Assembly (NCBI GenBank): GCA_007131625.1
Contig: SLQC01000091.1
Location: 1 to 25,424 of the forward strand
Reading direction: 5' to 3'
From: Balneolales bacterium
GTDB taxonomy: Bacteria; Bacteroidota; Rhodothermia; Balneolales; Natronogracilivirgulaceae
DNA length: 25,424 nucleotides
The position numbers and the translations under genes are program-made. Shown in pieces: positions 17,101 to 25,273 of this stretch; within the stretch, counting starts at the first letter, position 1; each line of letters begins with the position of its first letter. Under the pieces are notes generated by a model that saw only the letters and a program-made list of their open reading frames with translations, was not told the DNA's origin and searched no databases.

Positions 17101-18275
17101 TCAAACAGTTTGTGCGTCAGCCAAATCATATCGTCATAATTGAAATAGCCCGCTTCAAACCGTTTAAAGCGCATCAGCGAATTCCAACGGAGAGCCAGTT
17201 CCGCCAGATTCCGCATATTCCACCAGGCTTCGTGGTTTGCGTCGAACTGCTCCGCCTCCCGGCCGGGATACTCCGACAAGCTCCGGATCGTCTCCGGATT
17301 TGATATATATAGTTCAATTTTTTCAAGCTCCGTCTGCAGTTCAAACATCTCCTTGCCTAAAGCACAGATCTCCTCGTACGTCGATTCTCCAATTTCAGAT
17401 ATATCAAATAACCTTTTGTGAAACCCTTTTCCCGTTTTGTGCTTCGTCAAGTCCTCCATGGACCGCGGGATGTTGTCCCGTTTTTTGAACCACACCGGGT
17501 GTGCGGCGAATGTTTCAAGCAGCGATGATTTCCGTGCTTCGGACTCACGGTGCCATACACCGGCCAACCGCTTCAGTTCACCGACATACGCCTCCGGCGT
17601 CAAACCCGACATATCATACAAGGCTGCCTCGTCGATACCGGATAGTCGTTGCATGAACAATTCGAAGTCGGATACCGACAAACGAGAGAGTTGCCGCTGC
17701 AATCCCGGATGATTCTTGTACATCCGGTAGAAACTTATCTTCCATTCCAGCATCCAAAGCACTTCATCATAATCACTTAAAAGCTCGAAAGATCCTTCCA
17801 CGGAGATCGACTCGGGCGGACCGTAAACATTCTCATCATTGAACTTTGGAAGTGTTGATACCGATATTTCGGTGATTTCGTCCGGAAAATAGTGCAGGAT
17901 GCGGTTGCAGAATGAGTGGAACGTGGAGATATAATTTCTGGAAAAACGGCGGCGGGTGGACTGAAGGTGTTTACGGTTGGATAAGGCCTGCGCTGAACCG
18001 GCATCATCCGTCTGCACTTCCTCATCAATCTCATAAAGTTTCCGGTTGATGGCTTCGTAGATCCGGCTGCGCATTTCTGCGGCAGCGAAATCAGTAAATG
18101 TAAGCGCGAGCATGCGTTCCAGCGGCACTCTGCACTCCGTCAGTTGATGGATCACCCGTTTGGTCAGGTTGTAGGTCTTTCCGGTCCCAGCACCTGCTTC
18201 GAGGATCATGTGCCCCTTGTGACGGTTGATCAGATCGGTGATCTCAGCCGGATTTTTTCCTTTCAGCTCACTCAT
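14142..18275 (-). CDS. addA: AddA-type helicase-nuclease (UvrD-like helicase plus RecB-type nuclease)
   Basis: 1377 residues from the ATG at 18275. SF1A helicase motifs in order: Walker A AGAGTGKT (27-34), TFHSF (118-122), VDEFQD (410-415), GDVKQAIYGFRGGD (448-461), YSFRSN (491-496), TIHGSKGLQFP (819-829), RLFYVAVTRA (898-907). The C-terminal nuclease has GTLIHR (1079), Asp1241, Asp1255-Val-Lys1257 and the QxxxY motif (Gln1333, Tyr1337). With AddB it unwinds and trims double-strand-break ends for RecA-dependent repair. A longer frame opens at a GTG (18431), but those 52 residues lie inside addB and lack homology; the ATG at 18275 has a GGAGGA site and overlaps addB by eight bases. Two repeat-rich insertions lie in the nuclease domain: 1195-1230 and about 1259-1323, the latter between DVK and QxxxY, which are normally close together. 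Confidence 0.93.
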   Translation of the reverse strand: MSELKGKNPAEITDLINRHKGHMILEAGAGTGKTYNLTKRVIHQLTECRVPLERMLALTFTDFAAAEMRSRIYEAINRKLYEIDEEVQTDDAGSAQALSNRKHLQSTRRRFSRNYISTFHSFCNRILHYFPDEITEISVSTLPKFNDENVYGPPESISVEGSFELLSDYDEVLWMLEWKISFYRMYKNHPGLQRQLSRLSVSDFELFMQRLSGIDEAALYDMSGLTPEAYVGELKRLAGVWHRESEARKSSLLETFAAHPVWFKKRDNIPRSMEDLTKHKTGKGFHKRLFDISEIGESTYEEICALGKEMFELQTELEKIELYISNPETIRSLSEYPGREAEQFDANHEAWWNMRNLAELALRWNSLMRFKRFEAGYFNYDDMIWLTHKLFDENPEVTKQMRNRFDQILVDEFQDTDRRQWEIIRKLGFGDVADKPLRSSEKEVLIVGDVKQAIYGFRGGDVSMMGRVRHDMNQVSACSDDLPLKVVPLSYSFRSNRTVIRFVNRLFHHVFSRREKAASYEAHHQPLTAPSSELSKNVTADGEIRVLYADCKKLREKNGGFSIPAEALADHVMLLEARRIARFLREIYDGKHKLYQSIATRMQDGEKAVGILYKRRSHMHTLEQALKEAGLTFTIAKGTQFYQRREVRDAWLLLSFLLDAYDDVSLVGLLRSPMISFSDSGLLATRVAMNASNNDYPNFWSAVSDYTAWGGLLLNESDHFALETGVLFLQELRENVPGSRVSELLEQAFFTDSAYAGGSAGDSQIRENLVKLLDVIRNLESSGRGTLFEITEFLANRIREEARDSEAEQPDPAPIQLMTIHGSKGLQFPMVVIPDMYAGQNDGGLQLYMADDDNDSLIFPAIAYKTGNREGTDDAEASFLYQVLKGEKQKRGIAETKRLFYVAVTRAETHVLLSMAKPLKSGARGSFACYLEPLLQEEPPDAQDGIRMVELSVEELEELAVIGSQFPHGTEAQYISGNQSKSNVTHVPEMQADSTESSVPEKKPNAAGASKKPSILDRNHTVLVNATQRVSREVVTASGLHLEMDKKGDKDETGIPEMTVTGGSQLEFQWTGLKPVDAGTLIHRTMEFGLDEQLVPGQSGKQSKEPSVSVDINERIGKFWRRELIQMGYPDPYEVINQNGKELIRHCRNAAEGIRRVFGKEVLKRYETAFEWTTRSTPGSTGTEETVSDAIAAGETNTGSEAGSDDDSYTGSDTTSYTGSDDGSYTGNATDRTVTLRGSIDIVIRDREGREHIVDVKTGPVDLKSPVSNSSDHRSIAAKSLDAKLSGVKSPDAGSSVTASPIGEAVNADSSDADSPDVAVFRNHAKIFGYDRQIRAYQQAYGAITGKKIPSTRVWLLYTWPDNGIAVPLSELTDNEV
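14359..14384. repeat. Perfect 26-bp palindrome inside addA
   Basis: The half-site is ACTGCTTCACCAA, followed at once by its exact reverse complement with no loop; all 13 base pairs match, the next pair fails, and the one after matches again. It encodes TASPIGEA around residues 1298-1305 of AddA, in the low-complexity insertion of the nuclease domain. A chance palindrome this long is unlikely in a window this size (about 4 to the power -13 per position). Confidence 0.9.
14586..14690. repeat. Degenerate 24-bp tandem repeat in addA (SYTGSDxx)
   Basis: The minus-strand frame encodes an eight-residue unit, SYTG followed by SDTT, SDDG or NATD, three times in a row (about 1204-1231), preceded by a related GSEAGSDDD. 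The DNA repeats as well (recurring GGAACCAGTATAGGAA and ATCATCAGA blocks on the plus strand). It sits just before the first catalytic aspartate of the nuclease domain and is likely an unstructured, length-variable linker. Confidence 0.75.
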
Positions 18276-21200
18276 TGCTGTCCTCCCAAAATGGCTCGGC
18301 CAGATAATAGCGATCCAGTTCAAAAACCATTCCCTTGTCGTTTCTGATGGTATGCTCCCTGTTGGACCGGATATGCTGAATCCGCTCATCATATCTTTTG
18401 ATAAATCGAAAATCTGACCATTTTGAGTCACCAGTCAGGCTCACATGAAAACTCCCTTCCCTGATTGCCCGGACGATCCACGCAATACGCCTCACTTCGA
18501 TAGCGGTCAGAAACGCATCCATCTCTTCTGTCGGCTTGTATTGAACCATATTTATTTTGCGTTGTCCCGACTTCTTGTTCAGATTCTGCTCCCGGATCAG
18601 TTCTGCCGAGCCAAGTGCAAATGCGATCCCGACATCCTTCCGTTTTCCGTTGACCGGCAGTTGATAATATCCTGACAAGTAAAAGGAAATGTTCTTATTG
18701 CGGACAAACATCCCGTAGACCGGAAGCTGAAAGCTGCTTCCATCCACGATATCCCTGTATCGTTTCGCCCCTGACCGACCCGACTTATAATCCAAAATCA
18801 CGCCGCTTTTCCCGTCCGAGGTCAAATCGATCCGGTCGATAATCCCGCGAAAATCGACCTTCAGGCCGTCCAGAGTTTTCTCAAATTCCCATCGGTGCTC
18901 CATCGTGAATTCGGAACCGGGATAAAATACCGCGGGTCGTGCATCATCCAGCCCCTCTGTGAAATCCGGGTATCCGTCCGACTCCATTTCGACGAACCAC
19001 CGGGTAACTTTCTCCAGATTCTTCATCAGGATATCCGGGAATGGGCTGTCCGGATTGCCAAGCTGATGCCGGTATGACTCTACCAGCCGCATTCTAATTG
19101 CTTTCATCCGTTTTTGCGCGGCTTCAGAATCATCGGCGGGACGAACCGGTGGACCTTCTTCTGCGGTTTCCGAGTAGAAATCCTGCAGGATTCGATGTAA
19201 TAGGCTGCCTTTTATATTTGAATCCGCATCATCCTGATATTCATGCAGCGGCTGCAGACGGAGGACGTACTTGTAGAAATATTCCTGCGGCGAGGAGGCG
19301 AACGTGTCCAACCGGCTGATGCTCATCGCCATTCGTCCGTCAGCGGAATGCTGCGCCCACCACTGCTTCATGATTTCCGTGTCGACCATCCCGTCGTACT
19401 GTCCCATGGAGCCGGGATCCTGCCGTTCCTGCTCGACCTCTGAGGCAAGCTGAAACCGTCGAAATACATTATTAAATCCAGATGACAGCGATATATCATT
19501 TATCCGAAGCAATCCTGAAACTGCTCCGATTCCGACATCATAATCACTCATCAGCCAATTTACCCGATCATCAGGCCAGCCGTCTACCAATTTTCCAATG
19601 GGGGATGTCACAATATTTTGGAGTGCTTCTGGATCCCGAAATGATGCTGAATGGTCATTAATAGCGGACTTTTCTGACTTTTCTGAATTGCAGGACTTGC
19701 CGGACCTTCCTGACTTTCCGGATTTTCCCGAATGCTTGAAATCGTGTCTCATCTGCTCTTCAAGATCCAGCCAGAGCGGTGATGGGATCACCTTTTTTTG
19801 TTCCACCAGTGCCGGCCTGCTGAGAAAACGGGGATATTTCGAAGCGAGGAGCCGACAGAGCTGCATGCGGCCAATGTCATAGGACTCGGTCCCGACCCGA
19901 CCGGTTATCGCCTGGAGCGCCGATTCATAGCGAAATTGCAAAAAATCAGGCCGGTCAGCTCTCGGGAAACCATCTTCGTGTAATCCCAATACAAAAACTG
20001 TTTTGTCGTGGACATCCGTCAGTTGGTGGATTTCCGTCAGCAACACACCACCAGGACGATCTTGCGGCTGCTCTCGTGTCTCTTTCAACCGAAGTTCCAG
20101 CAATTTGAAGAAATCATAGCGGGTCATTTTCTGTTTCAGCCCAAGTTTCGCCTGTGCTCCGGCGAGTTTTTCCAGAATGACGACCAGTAGTTCACGGACC
20201 TCATTGGCTTCCCGGCTCATCAGATTCTTCTGCAACTCGAGGAGTGAGTCCGACCAGTTGACCCAATCAGACAGATTCTGCCGGTTTGGCGTCATGAAAC
20301 GCTTTCTGAGAACCTCAAGATGCCGCACGACGGCACAGTAAAATTCATGATCGCGCCGGAGCGCTTCTTTCCGTTTCTGTTCCAGAGCCCCATCATCCTC
20401 AAAATGAATCTGATTCAGCAGCCAGTCGAAAACGCGGTCCATTCCGGCGGATACCTCCTCCAGAGTCCGGAAGTTGTAGGTCCGGCAAAACTGGGAGAAA
20501 TGTCGGATATTCGGCGGTTTTTGTTCGTCGTGATCTTCCAGATCCGGCAACACAATCCTGTTATCGGCGAACACGTGGAAGATGTCATCAATTTGAAAAC
20601 CGTTTTGCTCCAACTTCAGATAGGTCAACAATCGCCGTATAAATGGATGGCTGATAAGTGACATACCCCTACTGGTGTAAAGCGGGATATCGAAACGTTT
20701 GGCAACGGATGTGACCATCGGCTCATACAGTGAAAGGTCTCCGGTGAGGATTATATAATCGTCGAATCGGGTGCCGATTTGGTCGGACCGGGTATCCGGG
20801 TTGTTCGATTCATTCCCGTTTTGTTTAACCATTAGCGCCAAAATGTGCCGAACTGCAGCTTCCAACTCCTCTCTGGGATGATGAAATTGATCGAGGTAAA
20901 CCGGCCCATTGGTAATATTCGTTCTACTGGCTACTTCAGTTGCATCAGACCGGCATATCCCGTCCGTCGCTTTTGCAACAATTGACTTGTCCGCTCCTTC
21001 CTCCCGATGAGAATCGGATTCATCAACCAGATGCGAATCCGCTTTTCTGTCAACACATACATCAAACCGGATGGCTACCATTTCTGGGGAGCCCACACCG
21101 TTCGATACCGTTTGAAGAGCCTTTACCTGAAGTGCATCCAGCTCATCCGGAAGAAACAGCACAACTTTGTCATATCGTATTACGCCATCAGCCAACAGAG

Positions 21201-21756
21201 TCATTTTTCCGATAAGCTGTTCGCGATCCAGCCAATTCATCTCTTCCATCTTCATTTCATATACCACGAGAATTTCGGCCAGGACAAATCGTCTCCCGGG
21301 GTCGGAAAATTCGGAATCGTACGCATTTTTTTGGAGATGGCCGAACAGAGCACCCGGTCGATGGCCTTCACGATAAAGGCTGCCGATGATATTGGATATC
21401 GCCGTGACCGATTTGGCACCTGCAAAACGTCGAAAATCGGGATCTTTATGATTGGACAGCCATTGTTCCAGCCACAGTGTCCGCTCTTCATCATTAAGAA
21501 GTAAACCGGGAAGTTCGTCATCCGACAGACTGTGCAGCGCCAGTTCTTCCAGCCACGACTCAAGGGTGCGAATGTCTGGTGCAAATCCTTTCCGGCCCCA
21601 TTGCCATTTCCGGCGCACTTCACGCTCCATCAGCAGATTGTTTACCAGCACAAGTGTGCCGGCCGCCGCCGCTTCCTCCAGCAGATACATCCATAATTCT
21701 GCGGAATCTCGGCTTGTTAATTCACGAAAGTACTTTTTTCTGGTTACACTTGCCAT
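18268..21756 (-). CDS. addB: AddB-type nuclease subunit lacking Fe-S cysteines
   Basis: 1162 residues from the ATG at 21756. The long N-terminal part is a degenerate helicase-like fold; the C-terminal PD-(D/E)XK nuclease is clear: SISRLDTF (812-819), GSLLHR with His854, GIIDRIDL with Asp974, ILDYKSG with Asp989 and Lys991, and FQLPVY with Gln1010 and Tyr1014. It pairs with AddA to resect broken DNA. In B. subtilis AddB four cysteines hold a 4Fe-4S cluster around this nuclease; the matching positions here are Ser822, Ser1111, Ser1114 and Lys1120, within an otherwise well-aligned KWSDFRFIKRYDERI. Low-complexity linkers occur near 238-285 and 675-697. Its TGA overlaps the addA start by eight bases. 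It is divergent from the GlsB-like gene. Confidence 0.88.
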   Translation of the reverse strand: MASVTRKKYFRELTSRDSAELWMYLLEEAAAAGTLVLVNNLLMEREVRRKWQWGRKGFAPDIRTLESWLEELALHSLSDDELPGLLLNDEERTLWLEQWLSNHKDPDFRRFAGAKSVTAISNIIGSLYREGHRPGALFGHLQKNAYDSEFSDPGRRFVLAEILVVYEMKMEEMNWLDREQLIGKMTLLADGVIRYDKVVLFLPDELDALQVKALQTVSNGVGSPEMVAIRFDVCVDRKADSHLVDESDSHREEGADKSIVAKATDGICRSDATEVASRTNITNGPVYLDQFHHPREELEAAVRHILALMVKQNGNESNNPDTRSDQIGTRFDDYIILTGDLSLYEPMVTSVAKRFDIPLYTSRGMSLISHPFIRRLLTYLKLEQNGFQIDDIFHVFADNRIVLPDLEDHDEQKPPNIRHFSQFCRTYNFRTLEEVSAGMDRVFDWLLNQIHFEDDGALEQKRKEALRRDHEFYCAVVRHLEVLRKRFMTPNRQNLSDWVNWSDSLLELQKNLMSREANEVRELLVVILEKLAGAQAKLGLKQKMTRYDFFKLLELRLKETREQPQDRPGGVLLTEIHQLTDVHDKTVFVLGLHEDGFPRADRPDFLQFRYESALQAITGRVGTESYDIGRMQLCRLLASKYPRFLSRPALVEQKKVIPSPLWLDLEEQMRHDFKHSGKSGKSGRSGKSCNSEKSEKSAINDHSASFRDPEALQNIVTSPIGKLVDGWPDDRVNWLMSDYDVGIGAVSGLLRINDISLSSGFNNVFRRFQLASEVEQERQDPGSMGQYDGMVDTEIMKQWWAQHSADGRMAMSISRLDTFASSPQEYFYKYVLRLQPLHEYQDDADSNIKGSLLHRILQDFYSETAEEGPPVRPADDSEAAQKRMKAIRMRLVESYRHQLGNPDSPFPDILMKNLEKVTRWFVEMESDGYPDFTEGLDDARPAVFYPGSEFTMEHRWEFEKTLDGLKVDFRGIIDRIDLTSDGKSGVILDYKSGRSGAKRYRDIVDGSSFQLPVYGMFVRNKNISFYLSGYYQLPVNGKRKDVGIAFALGSAELIREQNLNKKSGQRKINMVQYKPTEEMDAFLTAIEVRRIAWIVRAIREGSFHVSLTGDSKWSDFRFIKRYDERIQHIRSNREHTIRNDKGMVFELDRYYLAEPFWEDSNE
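18281..18286 (-). promoter_or_regulatory. Strong ribosome binding site that fixes the addA start
   Basis: GGAGGA on the minus strand lies five bases before the ATG at 18275, inside the last codons of addB. Most genes in this window lack such a site, so it argues for the ATG over the upstream GTG (18431) and for coupled translation of addB and addA. Confidence 0.75.
19666..19731. repeat. Degenerate 9-bp tandem repeat in addB
   Basis: About seven 9-bp units (plus-strand types GACTTTTCT, GACTTGCCG, GACCTTCCT, GACTTTCCG) encode the triplet pattern GKS/GRS/EKS in AddB residues 676-697. The frame is kept, and the basic Ser-Gly-Lys tract is probably a flexible linker between the helicase-like part and the nuclease region. 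Confidence 0.8.
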
Positions 21757-21849
21757 ATCAACATATTACAACTCAAGGCATTCCACTGAAATAGCGCCGT
21801 TATCGTGACAGGTTAGCAAAAATCACGCTGATTTGAAACGATTATTTGT

Positions 21850-21857
21850 TAGTTTTG
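21850..21857 (+). promoter_or_regulatory. Candidate -7 box for the GlsB-like gene
   Basis: TAGTTTTG matches TAnnTTTG exactly and lies 41 bases before the ATG at 21899. The nearest upstream TTG leaves a spacer of only 14 bases, shorter than usual, so the call is tentative. Confidence 0.3.
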
Positions 21858-21898
21858 CAGAATGTAAATTGATTGTTCCAATTTATAAGAAATTTCCT

Positions 21899-22177
21899 AT
21901 GCTCTGGTTTATTTGGTTTTTGTTAATCGGAATGGTTGCCGGCTGGATAGCAGCTCTTATCATGCGTGGCGAGGGGTTCGGCATTTTCGGGAATATGGCA
22001 ATCGGCGTAATGGGAGCTTTTATCGGTGGATTTCTGTTTGAATGGCTGAATGTCTCCACCGTTGACGGAATTGGAGGCGCACTGATCACTTCACTTACCG
22101 GCGCCATCGTCTTACTCATAGTGGGCCGCTTGATTAAAACTGTCTGGACCCGCCTGACATCAAGAAAACACAAATGA
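21899..22177 (+). CDS. GlsB/YeaQ/YmgE-family small membrane protein
   Basis: 92 residues with three hydrophobic segments (about 3-22, 28-48 and 60-77). The family pattern is visible: FLLIGMVAGWIAALIMRG, IGVMGAFIGGFLFEWL, and GGALITSLTGAIVLLIVGRLI. These glycine-rich inner-membrane proteins carry the name transglycosylase-associated, but their function is poorly known; several are stress-induced. A longer frame could begin at a TTG (21833), but the added 22 residues are not family-like and would precede the candidate promoter box; the ATG at 21899 puts the first helix at the N-terminus. It ends in a basic tail, TSRKHK. polX follows 50 bases downstream on the same strand. Confidence 0.88.
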   Translation: MLWFIWFLLIGMVAGWIAALIMRGEGFGIFGNMAIGVMGAFIGGFLFEWLNVSTVDGIGGALITSLTGAIVLLIVGRLIKTVWTRLTSRKHK

Positions 22178-22227
22178 TCAGTTACGATTTGACTTCTCTC
22201 GTTTACCCAATTTGACACCGTTCCACC

Positions 22228-23997
22228 ATGCATAGCACAATTCAGAAAGATGAAATTGTCCGGTTACTTGAAGAAATCGGCACCCTGATGCGCCTTGCAG
22301 GCGAGAACGATTTCCGCGCCATGGCTTTTGACCGGGCTGCCCGAACTATTGAAAGTTTGGAAGGCGACATCAGTCAGAACATTGAAAAAAGAACACTCAC
22401 CGATCTGAAAGGTATTGGGAAATCGATTGCCGATGACATCTACACCTATGCGGATACGGGGTCGGTCCCGGTGCTCGACAAGCTGAAAGAGCGTGTCCCG
22501 GATGGAGTCATTACATGGCTGGGTATATCGGGAATGGGGCCTAAGAAGATCTACAAAATTCACAAGGAATTGGGGATTACGGAGATCTCCGAGTTGAAAG
22601 AGAAATGCATAGACGGGTCGGTGGCGGCATTGTCGGGGATGGGACAAAAATCTGCTGAAAAAATCCTGAAGTCTATCGCCTGGATGGAGCAGTTTTCTGA
22701 GCGGTGCCGGATTGACGAGGCGGATGCGATCGCACAATTATTCCTCACCTCCATGCAGGATGCGGATGGGGTGCAGCAGATTTCCGTAGCCGGATCCCTT
22801 CGTCGCGCCAATGAGACAATCGGTGATATCGATCTGCTGATCGCCGCCGATGATCAATTCACCGGGTCGCTAATGAAGCGGTTTGTAGAATTGGAGACTG
22901 TGGTGGAGATTCTCGGTCAAGGTGAGACAAAAAGTTCGGTGCGAACACAGGAGGGCCGGCAGGTCGATCTGCGCATTGTCGCACCAAAGCACTACCCGGC
23001 CGCCATGATGTACTTCACAGGCAGCAAAGAACACAATGTGGAGATGCGCCGGAGAGCCCGATCCAGAAACTATCAGCTCAATGAATACGGACTATATCAT
23101 CAAAACGACGAACAGCAGGCTGATTTCGATCGACCGCTGGATGCCGGCGACGAGGCTGCTATCTACAAGCATCTTGGACTCGGATACATCCCGCCGGAGC
23201 TCCGGGAAGATCACGGAGAGTTTGATCTCGCCGCCGACGGGAAAACCCCGGAGTTGGTGGAACTAAGCGATCTTAGAGGAATTTTACACGCCCATTCCAC
23301 CTGGAGTGACGGGAAAAAATCGATTCGTGAGATGGCACAGTCGTGCATCGATCGTGGTTACGAGTATCTATCCATTACCGATCACTCCCGGACAGCGGCC
23401 TACGTAGGTGGACTTTCTATTGAGCGTGTTTATGAACAGTGGAAGGAAATCGACCGGATCAATGACGAATTTGCAAAAAATGGTACCCCCTTCCTTATTT
23501 TGAAGGGGATTGAGTCGGACATTCTGTCTGACGGCAACCTGGATTATCCGGATGATGTACTCAAAGGGTTCGACTTGGTCATTGGAAGTGTGCATTTCGG
23601 ACTCGATTATTCACCCGAAAAGATGCTTGAAAGGTTGAAAAATGCGGCGGCGAATCCGCACATTCACATGATCGGACACCCAACCGGTCGATTGCTGCTG
23701 AATCGCAACGGCAACAAAGTGGATCTCCATCAGCTCATTCCATTCGCGGCAGAGCATAAAACGGCCATTGAAATCAATGCCAATCCAAGGCGGCTTGATC
23801 TGGACTGGCGCTACGGAAAGATTGCCCGGGATTCCGGATTGTTGAGCGCGATTTGTCCGGACGCTCATACCATCGAAGGTATTGAGCACGTACGTTTTGG
23901 AATCGGTACTGCACGTAAAGCGGGTTTCACCGCCCGGCAAATTCTCAACACACGATCCATAGACGATTTAATCAAGTGGCTGCGGCAAAAGTCTTGA
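22228..23997 (+). CDS. polX: DNA polymerase/3'-5' exonuclease PolX
   Basis: 589 residues, normal for bacterial PolX. Order: 8-kDa helical domain and helix-hairpin-helix motifs (LKGIGKSIADDI 60-71, ISGMGPKKI 100-108, LSGMGQKSAEKI 135-146), then the Pol X palm GSLRRANETIGDIDLLI (189-205) with Asp200, Asp202 and later Asp247, then a C-terminal PHP domain. The PHP metal residues are all present: HAHSTWSDG (354-362), TDHS, GIESDI, GSVH, GHPTGR and CPDAHT. The enzyme fills short gaps in base-excision and end-joining repair, and the PHP domain supplies manganese-dependent 3'-5' exonuclease and abasic-site processing. Both active sites look intact. It may share a transcript with the GlsB-like gene and converges on the DUF1684 gene. 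Confidence 0.97.
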   Translation: MHSTIQKDEIVRLLEEIGTLMRLAGENDFRAMAFDRAARTIESLEGDISQNIEKRTLTDLKGIGKSIADDIYTYADTGSVPVLDKLKERVPDGVITWLGISGMGPKKIYKIHKELGITEISELKEKCIDGSVAALSGMGQKSAEKILKSIAWMEQFSERCRIDEADAIAQLFLTSMQDADGVQQISVAGSLRRANETIGDIDLLIAADDQFTGSLMKRFVELETVVEILGQGETKSSVRTQEGRQVDLRIVAPKHYPAAMMYFTGSKEHNVEMRRRARSRNYQLNEYGLYHQNDEQQADFDRPLDAGDEAAIYKHLGLGYIPPELREDHGEFDLAADGKTPELVELSDLRGILHAHSTWSDGKKSIREMAQSCIDRGYEYLSITDHSRTAAYVGGLSIERVYEQWKEIDRINDEFAKNGTPFLILKGIESDILSDGNLDYPDDVLKGFDLVIGSVHFGLDYSPEKMLERLKNAAANPHIHMIGHPTGRLLLNRNGNKVDLHQLIPFAAEHKTAIEINANPRRLDLDWRYGKIARDSGLLSAICPDAHTIEGIEHVRFGIGTARKAGFTARQILNTRSIDDLIKWLRQKS

Positions 23998-24001
23998 GCT
24001 T

Positions 24002-24028
24002 GCAGTTGTGAGCCAGATTTCACACTGC
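24002..24028. other. Bulged 10-bp hairpin after polX
   Basis: GCAGT, one unpaired T, GTGAG, a six-base loop, then TTCAC and ACTGC form a ten-pair stem (one G-U) starting five bases after the polX stop. No U-tract follows directly; a run of six T lies about 45 bases on (24071-24076). It could stabilise the 3' end or act as a terminator in this 125-base convergent gap. A weaker inverted repeat AACAAGA/TCTTGTT is at 24082-24109. Confidence 0.45.
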
Positions 24029-24122
24029 TGAACGACCAGCCAAAGCCTGGGGTAGACAACATTCTGATTGTTTTTTCACTCAACAAGACATTTATCACGG
24101 CATCTTGTTTCATACGGCTGGA

Positions 24123-25166
24123 TCAATCCTCTTCAGAATACATCTTGTAATTCTTCTCCCCGGCCCTGATCGGGAAATCGAGTCGGTTCTCCTGCGGTGG
24201 CAACGGACAGGAAGTGTAAGGGTTGATGGCACATGGAGGATTGTATGAAACGTTGAAATCGATGATTGCCGGTTCACCGGGTTCCGGGCGATCGATATAG
24301 ACATACCGTCCCAAGGTATAAGTTTCACTTCCGGAAGTCGCATCGGCAAACGGAATAAAGAGCCGGTCAGACGTTCCCAATGCCAGTATTTCCACATCCC
24401 CGTCATCAAATGAAAATGTGAGTGTCCCGGCTAGTTCCCAATCGACCAATTGACCGAGAACATTCTCGATCTTCATGCTGGCACCTTCATCGCCCGGTGT
24501 AAAATCCGCTTCAATACGCCAGTTACTGTCCACATCGTATCGTTCGATTCCATTAAAATGAGTCAGATATGGACTGTTGTCGTCAAACAGGCGAATTCCG
24601 AATTCATCATCACGCCTAACTACAAACCAGGTCAGGCTGCGATATCGCAACTCATGCCTTAAATCCGGGGTATAAATAACATCATCCCGCATGCGGCGAC
24701 CTCTCTGATCTCTAATGTCGATATTTCCGGCCACCTGCATGATGACCGTATCGGCTTTGAGCTTGAAAATTCCGGCAAATTCCGGGATGGAACCTTCCGG
24801 AAAGCGGATCCGCACCCGGTCACTGCTACCAAACGACTGCTCGCCTTCGTTCAACCAGTGGAGTCCAACCAGCCGCAACCACCCCTGCTCCGATTTCAGT
24901 ATCTCAATCCGGTTTCTGTGCCATTCTTCGATAAATTCATAATAATCGTCATCCACCTCACTCTCTGATTCTGACTCATCCCGGGGCACTGATGCAATCT
25001 GAGACTGCGATTCTAAATGAGATTGTGGTACAGCCTCATACCCGGATCCTGAATCCGGTATTGACATCGCACCCGGGGAAACTTCAGAATGAACCGGAGA
25101 CAGGCCGAAAAGAACCAGGAGCAACAAAAAAGACAACAATTTTACCATTAAACTCTGCAATACCAT
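24123..25166 (-). CDS. DUF1684 family secreted protein
   Basis: 347 residues. The N-terminus is a signal peptide (LLSFLLLLVLFGLSPVHS), probably cut near residue 27; Met7 (25148) is an alternative start. Residues 28-75 are an acidic Ser/Glu-rich linker ending in ESESESEVDDD. The DUF1684 domain follows: EEWHRNR (80-86), GWLRLVGLHWLNEGEQSFG (95-113), and the conserved end FNVSYNPPCA (304-313), CPLPPQENRL (320-329), IRAGEK (333-338). The two cysteines Cys312 and Cys320 could form a disulfide. The family has no established activity, so I assign none. Export suggests a periplasmic or outer-surface location. It stands alone, convergent with polX; the upstream gap shows no clear promoter. Confidence 0.88.
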   Translation of the reverse strand: MVLQSLMVKLLSFLLLLVLFGLSPVHSEVSPGAMSIPDSGSGYEAVPQSHLESQSQIASVPRDESESESEVDDDYYEFIEEWHRNRIEILKSEQGWLRLVGLHWLNEGEQSFGSSDRVRIRFPEGSIPEFAGIFKLKADTVIMQVAGNIDIRDQRGRRMRDDVIYTPDLRHELRYRSLTWFVVRRDDEFGIRLFDDNSPYLTHFNGIERYDVDSNWRIEADFTPGDEGASMKIENVLGQLVDWELAGTLTFSFDDGDVEILALGTSDRLFIPFADATSGSETYTLGRYVYIDRPEPGEPAIIDFNVSYNPPCAINPYTSCPLPPQENRLDFPIRAGEKNYKMYSEED

Positions 25167-25273
25167 CAGATCTTTTTACAATGAAAAGTGTTGGGCGATT
25201 TCGGCACACACGAATTACACACCCGAATCCGCTGTTAACGTTGTAAAATAACATTTATGCTGAGAAGATATCA

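Noticed and set aside
16488..17303. Plus-strand frame of 271 codons antisense to addA
   Set aside because: It runs opposite conserved helicase motifs II-IV of addA; no recognisable domain.
18276..18431. Upstream GTG start for addA adding 52 residues
   Set aside because: The extension overlaps addB, has no homology-like content, and the ATG at 18275 has a clear GGAGGA site.
21833..21898. TTG start giving a longer GlsB-like protein
   Set aside because: The extra 22 residues are not family-like and would lie over a candidate promoter box.
24082..24109. AACAAGA/TCTTGTT inverted repeat as a terminator
   Set aside because: AT-rich 7-bp stem with a 14-base loop and no U-tract on either side in the right orientation.
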